From: Streptomyces spinosus
GTDB taxonomy: Bacteria; Actinomycetota; Actinomycetes; Streptomycetales; Streptomycetaceae
NCBI RefSeq assembly: GCF_020400655.1
Contig: NZ_JAINRC010000035.1
Coordinates: forward strand, 1-43,711
Length of the DNA stretch: 43,711 nucleotides
Reading direction: 5' to 3'
The translations under genes were made by a program, and so were the position numbers. The notes under the pieces are model-generated. The model searched no databases. It was not told the origin of the DNA and was given only the letters and a program-made list of their open reading frames with translations. Shown here piece by piece: positions 24,454-32,614 of this stretch. Each line of letters begins with the position of its first letter. Within the stretch, counting starts at the first letter, position 1.

Positions 24454-24474
24454 GTCACCGATCAAGGTGGTGAC
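24454..24474. promoter_or_regulatory. Weaker GTCACC-N9-GGTGAC site
   Basis: The outer hexamers and 9-base spacing are exact, but the centre (GATCAAGGT) lacks the conserved T and AC of the other five sites. It lies 346 bp before the 24820 gene and may be a chance match. Confidence 0.3.
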
Positions 24475-24819
24475 GGAACGCGCGGGGGACACCATGGAGC
24501 GTCCGTGGGGGTGTGGATCCGTGCGGCATGATGGATCATGGTCGGGTGACAACCGGAGGTACCAGGGCCGCACCGCCCACCCGTGTACACGTGCCCACGC
24601 ACACGGAGGTACACGTGTACACGTCCGCCGGGCGCCGAGCGAGCCGGGACGCCGACGGTGCGGGGACGGCAGGTGAAACATGCCGAATCCTGCGCCGTCC
24701 GTCCTCATAACAGGCTTCCACGGCTGCGGGGCCGCCACGGGCGCCCGCTGCGCCGGCCTGCCGGTCCGGCCGACGGCTCGCCTTCACGCGTCGTCACGCC
24801 GGTGAGAGGAAAAGCCCCC

Positions 24820-25461
24820 ATGTACGTGCTGGTCCCCGACGACCCTGTGTTCTTCGCGAAGTTCGAGAGCCTCGAGGAGCCGCTCCTCCGCCGGCTCTAC
24901 CTGCTCCACAGCGCGGACCGGGAGTCCGACGACGAACGGATCATCGCGGATGCCTACGACAGCTGGGTGCAGGTGCTGCTGAAACTGCCGCTGTGGTCCC
25001 AGTGGCACGCCACGGACACGTCCGCCGGACAGGCACCGGGCGAGCCGGCCGGGTACACCCTCTACGGCGCGGGCGGCACCCAGCTGACGAGTCTCTACCC
25101 GATCGAGGTCGACGCGGCCGACCTCGGGCACCTGACGGCCTGCCTCGACCTGTTCGCCGCGGCCGGCAGGACCCGGCAGGCCGTGGCTGGCCACGCGGAC
25201 ACCGAAGCGGGTGCCGACCGCTCCGAGCGGAAGGACACCCTCGTCGACGTCTTCCGGCGCGTCATGGAGGTGTTGCTGCTCCCGCCGCCGCAGCGGCTCC
25301 TGGGCGCCTTGCGGCAGGTCGCGGGCCGGGCCGGGACCGGCTCCGTGATCCTGCCGGCCGAGGAGGAGACGGAGTACCGGCGCTACTGCGAGGACATCGT
25401 GACCATCCTCAGCTCCGGGGACGCGTTCGCCTACCGCAGCCATCGCGCCCTGTACCTGTGA
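24820..25461 (+). CDS. Hypothetical protein, family not recognised
   Basis: 213-aa protein; ATG 24820 follows GAGAGGA at about 9 bases. It is predominantly helical and acidic, starting MYVLVPDDPVFFAKFESLEE, with a Trp-rich middle (SWVQVLLKLPLWSQWHATD), a strand-like stretch YTLYGAGGTQLTSLYPIEVD and a C-terminal helix pair ending FAYRSHRALYL. No signal peptide, membrane segment or catalytic motif is apparent, so it is probably cytosolic. It is divergent from the SARP gene and could be under its control. A possible but poor copy of the window's 21-bp motif lies upstream. Confidence 0.65.
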   Translation: MYVLVPDDPVFFAKFESLEEPLLRRLYLLHSADRESDDERIIADAYDSWVQVLLKLPLWSQWHATDTSAGQAPGEPAGYTLYGAGGTQLTSLYPIEVDAADLGHLTACLDLFAAAGRTRQAVAGHADTEAGADRSERKDTLVDVFRRVMEVLLLPPPQRLLGALRQVAGRAGTGSVILPAEEETEYRRYCEDIVTILSSGDAFAYRSHRALYL

Positions 25462-25849
25462 GGTGCCCCGGATCCCTCGGGCGGTCGCTGAACCTTCTCG
25501 GCGCCGGGCCCGTTGTCCAGTTGAAAGGCCACGCCGTCGGACACGCGGACGGTGGGGCCGGGGCGGGCCTGCTGGGGGGTTGTCCATCCCCCCTGGCGGA
25601 CGGATGACCGTCCCCGTGCCGGCGGTCCCGAGTCCCCCCTCGGGGCCGCCGGTGTTTCAAATCCAGCGGACCGAAGCACATGCCACGGAACGAGCGCCGG
25701 AACACTTCTCCTCCACAGGATCTCCTGACACGTGTCTCTGTGGTACGTTCCGTGCTCGGCCGGTCCGGTGATCATGTGCAGCGACCCGCACAGGTGGGTG
25801 GGTGGCACGCCTGCCCGGGGCCCGGCTCTCTGGCGAGAAAGGTCTACGG
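25462..25849. other. Intergenic stretch without a gene
   Basis: 388 bases with no supported open frame. A short TTTCAAATCC sequence near 25653 recalls a tRNA T-loop, but no tRNA can be folded around it. Confidence 0.45.
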
Positions 25850-26536
25850 ATGTGCGCCACGCAGGTGCCTGCCAAGGAAGGCACCCGTCTCTTCGAGGAA
25901 CTGTGCGCCGTGAACGGCGTCGTGACCCGGGGCGCGCAGCTCGTCGCCGAGTCCTTCACGCGGCTGGCGGGCGGTGCGGCCGTCGACACGAAGACGCTGG
26001 TGGCGACCGTGCAGTGGTTCGTCGACTTCGTGCGCCGTGTCCACCGTGGCAAGGACGAGCTGTTCTGGCCGGCGCTGCGGGAGCGGTTCCCCGAGAGGGT
26101 CCGCCGAATCGACCGGCCGGCCGAGGACGCCGACGCGCTGGCAGAGGCGCTCGACGAACTGGAGAGCGTGATCGCGCGGATCGCCGAGGAGCGCCGGGTC
26201 GGCGGGTCGGTGAGCTGGGGGCACGCGATGCGGGAGGGCACGCTCGCCTCGCACCGGGCCCAGGACCTGCTGGCCGCGCGCCTCGGCGAGGAGGAGCCGC
26301 TGCTCAGGGTGCTGGCCCCCGTCATCCCGGACGAGGACGTCGTACGGCTGCGCGAGGCGCTGGCCGACGCCGTCCCGCACGGCGCACCGCATCTGGTCCT
26401 CGGTCTCCTGGAGCACCCGGAGCCGCTTGCGGGCCGGGACCGGCTGTACGCCGGCCTCCCGCCGTCCGTGCGCTGGACCCGGGGGGTGCCGGCGGGCAGG
26501 TTCCGCAGGACGCTCAGGGCGCTGGCGGCCGACTGA
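25850..26536 (+). CDS. Hemerythrin-like (HHE domain) protein
   Basis: 228-aa protein; ATG 25850 follows GAAAGG. The helical segment VQWFVDFVRRVHRGKDELFW, followed by PALRERF, is a good match to the HXXXE-containing helix of HHE cation-binding domains. The helix GTLASHRAQDLLAARLGEEE is the likely later ligand helix. The usual first-helix histidine is not obvious, and the second HXXXE has Arg where His is expected, so a full di-iron site is doubtful. The C-terminal third has no clear fold. Family members sense or carry oxygen, NO or iron. The gene converges on the CGNR regulator across a GGGGCC repeat. Confidence 0.65.
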   Translation: MCATQVPAKEGTRLFEELCAVNGVVTRGAQLVAESFTRLAGGAAVDTKTLVATVQWFVDFVRRVHRGKDELFWPALRERFPERVRRIDRPAEDADALAEALDELESVIARIAEERRVGGSVSWGHAMREGTLASHRAQDLLAARLGEEEPLLRVLAPVIPDEDVVRLREALADAVPHGAPHLVLGLLEHPEPLAGRDRLYAGLPPSVRWTRGVPAGRFRRTLRALAAD

Positions 26537-26608
26537 ACGGGAGCCCTCCGGGTTCGCGTCCGCCGGGTTCGCGTCCGCTGGGTGCGGGCGGTGCGGGTAC
26601 GCGTCCCC

Positions 26609-26645
26609 GGGGGCCGGGGCCGGGGCCGGGGCCGGGGCCGGGGCC
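26609..26645. repeat. (GGGGCC)6 hexanucleotide repeat
   Basis: Six perfect GGGGCC units with one extra leading G, between the convergent hemerythrin-like and CGNR genes. Two 15-bp direct copies of GGGTTCGCGTCCGCY precede it (26550-26579). The G-runs could form a G-quadruplex; the tract may vary in length between strains. Confidence 0.85.
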
Positions 26646-26671
26646 GGCTGCGCTGGGCCTGGTTCGGCAGG

Positions 26672-27235
26672 TCAGCGGACGGGCATGGCGGGCGCGGTCT
26701 TCTTCCGTGCGCGGTAGGCGGCCGCCTTGATCTTGTTGCCGCAGGACTCCATGCCGCACCACTGGCGCCGCATGCCCCGGGAGCGGTCGATGTAGATGCG
26801 TGTGCACTCGGGGTTGCCGCACTCCTTCATCAGGGGCACGTCCGGGCCGCTGAGCAGTTCGACGGCCTGCCGCGCGACGGTCGCCAGGGCCTGCCCGGGG
26901 GTCGCCTCGTTGTGCCGTCCGGCCATGGTGAGCTGCGGCGTCACCGGGGTCTCGCGCGCGGCGCCGTTGACCACGGCGAGTGCCTCGCGGTCGAACTCGT
27001 CGCCGAGCCGGCGGTTGGTGACGAGGCGGTAGATGGCCTCGCGCACGGTCGTCGCCTGCCGGACGTCTTCCTCGTCGCCCGGTGTGATCGTGTCCACGAG
27101 TCCGGACTCCAGGTACCAGGCGTTCAGCCGCTCCGGTGTCACGAACATCTCGAACCGGGTCGAGCGCCGGGCGCGGAGGGTGGCCGCGAAGTCGAGCGCC
27201 GGGTGCCCGCATACGAAGACATGGTCAAGGTTCAC
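26672..27235 (-). CDS. CGNR zinc-finger / ABATE-domain transcriptional regulator
   Basis: 187-aa regulator. GTG 27235 was chosen because the conserved ABATE N-terminus begins at VNLDHVFVCGHPALDFAATL. The ABATE-like region (about 1-125) is followed by the C-terminal zinc finger: CGNPECTRIYIDRSRGMRRQ, then WCGMESCGNKIKAAAYRARK. Four cysteines bind zinc. The name-giving CGNR motif reads CGNK here. The family binds DNA in actinobacteria, but few members have known targets. A 21-bp GTCACC-N9-GGTGAC site ends exactly at the start codon and no ribosome-binding site is visible, so the mRNA is probably leaderless. The same motif precedes three other transcription units here, making this protein the natural candidate for binding it. 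Confidence 0.85.
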   Translation of the reverse strand: MNLDHVFVCGHPALDFAATLRARRSTRFEMFVTPERLNAWYLESGLVDTITPGDEEDVRQATTVREAIYRLVTNRRLGDEFDREALAVVNGAARETPVTPQLTMAGRHNEATPGQALATVARQAVELLSGPDVPLMKECGNPECTRIYIDRSRGMRRQWCGMESCGNKIKAAAYRARKKTAPAMPVR

Positions 27236-27256
27236 ATCACCATCTTGACAGGTGAC
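27236..27256 (-). promoter_or_regulatory. GTCACC-N9-GGTGAY operator abutting the CGNR start codon
   Basis: On the plus strand it reads ATCACC, centre ATCTTGACA, then GGTGAC. Its left edge touches the GTG start at 27235, so a bound protein would block initiation of a leaderless transcript. A CAAGAT box inside it could be the -10 element of the minus-strand promoter. Confidence 0.6.
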
Positions 27257-27438
27257 TGCCATGGAGCGCAAGAAGCGTCACCGTTCCAGGCGGTGCCGCT
27301 CGGAACGGGGGTTCGGTGGTCACCGTACAGAAGATTCGCGATCACAGACACCTGGAGCGGTCGGGAAGCACCGGGTCGCGGTGGCGGGCACCGGGGCGCC
27401 CCCGCAAGGCACCCCCGCCCCCCCAAGGTGCCCCCGGT

Positions 27439-29103
27439 TCAGTCCCCGGAACCGGTCGTCACCGTGTTCTTCCCCTGTCCGCTTCCCGGTTCAAGGTGGA
27501 TCTCGCGGCCCTGCCACCGGCGTCGCAGCCAGCGGTCGTGGCTGGCCAGGACGATCGCGCCGGGGCCGGTGCCGAGCGCGGCCTCCAGTTCGTCGCACAG
27601 GGTGGGGGACAGGTGGTTGGTGGGTTCGTCGAGCAGCAGCAGGTGCGGCGGGCGGGCCACCAGGAGGGCCAGCGCGAGCCGCCGGCGCTGCCCCACGGAC
27701 AGCCCGCCAACGGGTTTGTCCAGGTCCGCCTCGTGCAGGAGACCGAGCGAGCCCAGCGGCACCTTCTCGGCGCGCGTCGGGCCCAGCGACAGCTCATACG
27801 TGTCGCGGACCGTGCGTTCGGGCCGGTCGAAGACGGTGTCCTGGGTGAGCAGGCCGACCGTGAGCCGGCGCCGCCTGCGCACCTCTCCCTCGGCCGGCAG
27901 CTGTCCGGCGAGCACGGCGAGCAGGGTCGACTTGCCCGCGCCGTTGCCGCCGGTGACCAGCAGCCGGTCGGTCGGCGAGACGTCCAGCGCGTCCAGCGCG
28001 AGCCGGCCGGGCACCCGTACGTCACGCAGGGACACCAGCGGCTGGGGGCTCTCCTCCGTGCGGGCGGCCAGTTCCCCGGCCGCGAACCGCAGCGGCCGGG
28101 GCGGCTCGGCGACCCGGGTGCGCTCCAGCTCCTCCAGCCGGCGGGTGGCGTTGCGCACCCGGCGGGAGATCTGGTTCTGCACCCGGCCGGCCCGGTGGCC
28201 GTAGCCCATCTTCTCGTTGTCGGTGCGGCCCCGGTCCGGTGCGACCCGGTGCGCGGTCACACCCGCCGACTGCCGCAGTGCCTCCAGCTCCTCCTGCTCC
28301 TCGGCGTAGCGCCGTTCCCAGCGCTCCCGTTCGGCGCGCTTCTCCGCCAGGTAGGCGCTGTAGGTGCCGCCGTAGCGGACCGGGCCGTCGACCGCGGGGT
28401 CGAGGTCGATCAGGTCGGTGCAGACCGCGTCGAGGAAGGCCCGGTCGTGACTGGCGACGACCACGGTTCCGGGCAGTCCGCGGACCTGCTCCTCCAGGAA
28501 CGCGGCCGCCGTGTCGTCGAGGTGGTTGGTGGGCTCGTCCAGCAGCAGCGCCGACGGCCTGCGCACGAGCAGCGCGGCCAGGGCCAGCCGCCCGCGCTGC
28601 CCGCCGGACAGCGAGCCGAGCGTGCGCTCGTGCCCGAGCGAGCCGAGGCCCAGGCCGTCCAGCACCAGGGCCGCGCGGCGGTCGGCGTCCCAGGACTCGC
28701 GGTCCTGGGCCTGTTCCAGCCGCCGGCCGTAGGTCTGGAGGAGTTCGGCATGGCCGGGATCGTCCTCCGGGACGCGGGCCAGCTCCTCGCCGAGCCGCTC
28801 GAGCTCAGCGAGGTCCTCGCGGGCCTCGCGCAGTGCCTCGTCGAGCACCGCGGCGATGGTCGAGCCCGCGTCGAAGGGCATCTCCTGGTGCAGGAAGCCG
28901 AGGTCGCCGGGGCGCGTGACGCTGCCCGCGTCGGGTTCGTCGACGCCGGCCAGCACCCGCAGCAGGGTGGACTTGCCGACGCCGTTCTCCCCGATCAGGC
29001 CGATGCGGTGGCCGGGAGAGGCGGTCAGACAGACGCCGTCGAGGACGCGACGGCCGCCGAGGGCGCGGACGATGTCATGGGCGAGCAGGGCGGGTTGGGG
29101 CAC
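27439..29103 (-). CDS. ABC-F family ATPase (ribosome-associated, antibiotic-resistance type)
   Basis: 554-aa protein with two ABC domains and no membrane segments. GTG 29103 (VPQPALLAHDIVRALGGRRV) was chosen because homology starts there; the frame is open to 29166. Domain 1 has Walker A GLIGENGVGKSTLL, signature LSGGQRGRLALAALL and Walker B LLLDEPTNHLDD. A charged interdomain linker (EKRAERERWERRYAEEQEEL) follows. Domain 2 has Walker A LLVTGGNGAGKSTLL, signature LSVGQRRRLALALL (Val for the second Ser/Gly position) and Walker B LLLLDEPTNHLS. ABC-F proteins dislodge antibiotics from the ribosome or tune translation. It lies 79 bp downstream of a second ABC-F gene on the same strand and is probably in the same operon. 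Confidence 0.88.
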   Translation of the reverse strand: MPQPALLAHDIVRALGGRRVLDGVCLTASPGHRIGLIGENGVGKSTLLRVLAGVDEPDAGSVTRPGDLGFLHQEMPFDAGSTIAAVLDEALREAREDLAELERLGEELARVPEDDPGHAELLQTYGRRLEQAQDRESWDADRRAALVLDGLGLGSLGHERTLGSLSGGQRGRLALAALLVRRPSALLLDEPTNHLDDTAAAFLEEQVRGLPGTVVVASHDRAFLDAVCTDLIDLDPAVDGPVRYGGTYSAYLAEKRAERERWERRYAEEQEELEALRQSAGVTAHRVAPDRGRTDNEKMGYGHRAGRVQNQISRRVRNATRRLEELERTRVAEPPRPLRFAAGELAARTEESPQPLVSLRDVRVPGRLALDALDVSPTDRLLVTGGNGAGKSTLLAVLAGQLPAEGEVRRRRRLTVGLLTQDTVFDRPERTVRDTYELSLGPTRAEKVPLGSLGLLHEADLDKPVGGLSVGQRRRLALALLVARPPHLLLLDEPTNHLSPTLCDELEAALGTGPGAIVLASHDRWLRRRWQGREIHLEPGSGQGKNTVTTGSGD

Positions 29104-29182
29104 GGGGAACCGTCCAACGTGATCGGTGGTCGGCCCGCCGGGCACACGGCCTCGGACGCGGGCCACGTCACACGCCGGCGGC

Positions 29183-30817
<1,635 letters not shown>

Positions 30818-30995
30818 GGAGGCGACCTCAGAGGTACTGAGGGCAGAGCGTGGACCTCTGCCCTGGGCAGACGTGGGAAAATGGGTACGACGAGACAGAC
30901 CACCTCGGCGGCGCTCCTGAGCACCGGCCGGTGGCCGTCAGATCCGGATCTCACCCGGAGATGTCGTCTTCACCCACCACGTCTGCGACTCCTCG
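30818..30995 (-). promoter_or_regulatory. Candidate attenuator leader with uORF before the ABC-F gene
   Basis: On the minus strand a GAGGAG site (30989-30994) precedes a 9-codon uORF, VVGEDDISG (30980-30951). Then come a palindrome AGATCCGGATCT (30940-30951) overlapping the uORF stop, a hairpin CACCGGCCGGTG (30922-30933), a hairpin with arms GGGCAGAG/CTCTGCCC (30841-30863) and a hairpin CCTCAG-5-CTGAGG (30826-30842). The 3' arm of the last is the ribosome-binding GAGG. The last two share bases 30841-30842 and exclude each other. This fits translational or transcriptional attenuation but is unproven. Confidence 0.5.
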
Positions 30996-31080
30996 ATACA
31001 CGGTCAACGTCGCCGCAAGTGTAGCAGGGGGACGTCCGCCGATTCCCCTGAGTGAGGGTTCACACATATGTGCCCGTCCG

Positions 31081-31131
31081 TTGACAGTCCCGGACGGCCG
31101 TGTCACTATCGTCACCAGTTCAACAGGTGAC
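31081..31131 (+). promoter_or_regulatory. Promoter plus GTCACC-N9-GGTGAC operator of the molybdo-oxidoreductase operon
   Basis: TTGACA (31081-31086), a 17-bp spacer and CACTAT (31104-31109) make a near-consensus promoter. The 21-bp operator (31111-31131, centre AGTTCAACA) covers the predicted transcription start. The gene begins 110 bp further on. Confidence 0.65.
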
Positions 31132-31241
31132 GGTGTCGGGAGCGGCCGACCGTGTTCACACGTGTGGGCCCGCCCGGACCGGTGCCTCCGTCCGGCCGCA
31201 GCTCGCCGGGATCGTCGCCACCTCTAAGGAGCACACTGACC

Positions 31242-31964
31242 ATGGCAGGAAAGCCGAAGCGCGGGGCCGGGGGCGCACCGGTGGGACGGCGGGCGATGCT
31301 GGGCATGCTCGGAGCGGGAGCCGCCGGGCTCGCCGCCGCGCCCTATCTCCAGCGTGGCTGGGAGGGGGTCCTCGGCGCCGCCTCCCAGGTCGACGCCACG
31401 GGCCTGACCGGACTGCTGCCCAACCCGGGCGGTTTCCGGTACTACAGCGTCGTCGGCTCGGTGCCGCACAAGGACGCGACGAACTACGCACTCAAGGTCG
31501 ACGGTCTGGTGGAGAAGCCGAAGACCTACACGCTCGACGAACTGCGCGCGATGCCGCAGACCCGGGTCGTCCACGACGTGCTGTGCACGGACGGGTGGCG
31601 GGTGGACAAGACACCCTTCGAGGGGGTGAAGCTGGCGGACATCCTGGACGCGGCCGGGGTGCGCTCCCCGGGCGCGGCGGTCCGCTTCACCTGTTTCGAC
31701 GGCGCCTACACCGAGAGCCTCACCCTGGAACAGGCCCGCCGCTCGGACGTCCTGGTGGCGCTGAACATGCAGGACAAGCCCATCACCCACGAGCACGGGG
31801 GACCGGTCCGCCTCTACGTGGCTCCCATGTACTTCTACAAGTCGGCCAAGTGGCTGTCCGGCATCTCGGTCACCGACAAGGTCGTTCCCGGCTACTGGGA
31901 GGAACGCGGTTATGCAGTCGACGGCTGGCTCGACGACGCCGACCGGCACGGCGACGCGGCCTGA
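31242..31964 (+). CDS. Molybdopterin-dependent oxidoreductase (sulfite oxidase/YedY-like), probably Tat-exported
   Basis: 240-aa protein; ATG 31242 follows AAGGAG. The N-terminus GRRAMLGMLGAGAAGLAAAP has a twin-arginine-like signal. The molybdopterin domain of the sulfite oxidase superfamily spans about 75-225: YALKVDGLVEKPKTYTLDEL, VVHDVLCTDGWRVDKTPFEG with the cysteine that coordinates molybdenum, VRFTCFDGAYTESLTLEQAR, and HEHGGPVRLYVAPMYFYKSA with KWLSGISVTD. The next gene overlaps by 53 bp and encodes a membrane cytochrome b, so electrons probably pass between membrane and catalytic subunit, as in YedYZ/MsrPQ. The substrate is unknown; oxidised methionine or another S-/N-oxide is possible. 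The promoter carries the 21-bp motif shared with the OsmC gene. Confidence 0.87.
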   Translation: MAGKPKRGAGGAPVGRRAMLGMLGAGAAGLAAAPYLQRGWEGVLGAASQVDATGLTGLLPNPGGFRYYSVVGSVPHKDATNYALKVDGLVEKPKTYTLDELRAMPQTRVVHDVLCTDGWRVDKTPFEGVKLADILDAAGVRSPGAAVRFTCFDGAYTESLTLEQARRSDVLVALNMQDKPITHEHGGPVRLYVAPMYFYKSAKWLSGISVTDKVVPGYWEERGYAVDGWLDDADRHGDAA

Positions 31965-32613
31965 CCCGCCCGGCCGTGTGCGCCGGTTCAGCACCGCCGA
32001 GCGCATGGTCCACCGGGCCACCGGCTACCTGATGCTCGTGTGTCTCGTCACCGCCGCCTGCCTGTACCTCGGGCCGCTGGCCCAGCTCGTGGGGCGGCGC
32101 CACCTGATGGTCACGCTGCACGAGTGGTCGGGCATCTCCCTGCCGGTTCCCTCCCTGCTCGGACTCCTCTCCGCCGACTTCCGCGCGGACCTGCGCAGGC
32201 TGAACCGTTTCGCCGTGTACGACCGGCAGTGGTTGCGGGCCGTGCGCAAGCGCCGGAAGTGGCCCGAGGCGCGGCCGGCCGGCAAGTTCAACGCGGGCCA
32301 GAAGATCTACGCGGGCTGGATCGCCGGCGCCGTGCTGGTGATGATGTCCACCGGCCTGCTGATGTGGTTCATGGGGCTGCTGCCCTTCATCTCCCGCACC
32401 AGCGCGATCTTCGTCCACGACCTCCTGGCCTGGGCCATCACCTTCGTACTCCTCGGACACATGCGCCGGGCGTTCGAGGATCCGGAGGCGAGGCTCGGCA
32501 TGCGCACCGGATACGTCAGCCGGTCCTGGGCCGAGCGGTACCACTCCCGGTGGCTGAAGGAGGAACGGATGGGTACCGTGACCGGTGAAACCGAGGAAGC
32601 GGACAAGGTGTGA
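31912..32613 (+). CDS. Membrane cytochrome b partner of the molybdo-oxidoreductase
   Basis: 233-aa membrane protein; ATG 31912 has GGGAGGAAC upstream and overlaps the end of the preceding gene by 53 bp. Transmembrane segments are seen at about 42-62 (TGYLMLVCLVTAACLYLGPL), 77-95, 137-160 (AGWIAGAVLVMMSTGLLMWF) and 170-190 (LLAWAITFVLLGHMRRAFED). Histidines in and near these helices (HRATGY, HEWSG, FVHDLLAW, LGHMRR) are candidate haem b ligands. It resembles the formate dehydrogenase gamma / YedZ-like cytochrome b561 group. The role inferred is electron transfer from quinol to the exported molybdoenzyme. The acidic tail (VTGETEEADKV) faces the cytoplasm. Confidence 0.82.
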   Translation: MQSTAGSTTPTGTATRPDPPGRVRRFSTAERMVHRATGYLMLVCLVTAACLYLGPLAQLVGRRHLMVTLHEWSGISLPVPSLLGLLSADFRADLRRLNRFAVYDRQWLRAVRKRRKWPEARPAGKFNAGQKIYAGWIAGAVLVMMSTGLLMWFMGLLPFISRTSAIFVHDLLAWAITFVLLGHMRRAFEDPEARLGMRTGYVSRSWAERYHSRWLKEERMGTVTGETEEADKV

Positions 32614-32614
32614 C

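Larger units (their letters stand above)
23838..24819. other. Long intergenic region between the SARP gene and the unknown gene
   Basis: Nearly 1 kb without a supported gene. It contains the inverted repeat at 24134-24155, a weaker copy of the 21-bp GTCACC-N9-GGTGAC motif at 24454-24474, and repeated GTACACGTG boxes at 24583-24625, including the palindrome GTACACGTGTAC. These are probable promoter and operator elements for the divergent genes. Confidence 0.5.

Noticed and set aside
24454..24474. Sixth member of the GTCACC-N9-GGTGAC regulon
   Set aside because: The outer hexamers match, but the conserved central T and AC are absent and it lies far from a start; kept only as a weak site.
25640..25680. 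TTTCAAATCC resembling a tRNA T-loop
   Set aside because: The flanking stems pair poorly and no D-arm, anticodon arm or acceptor stem can be assembled; it could at most be a chance match or an eroded att fragment.
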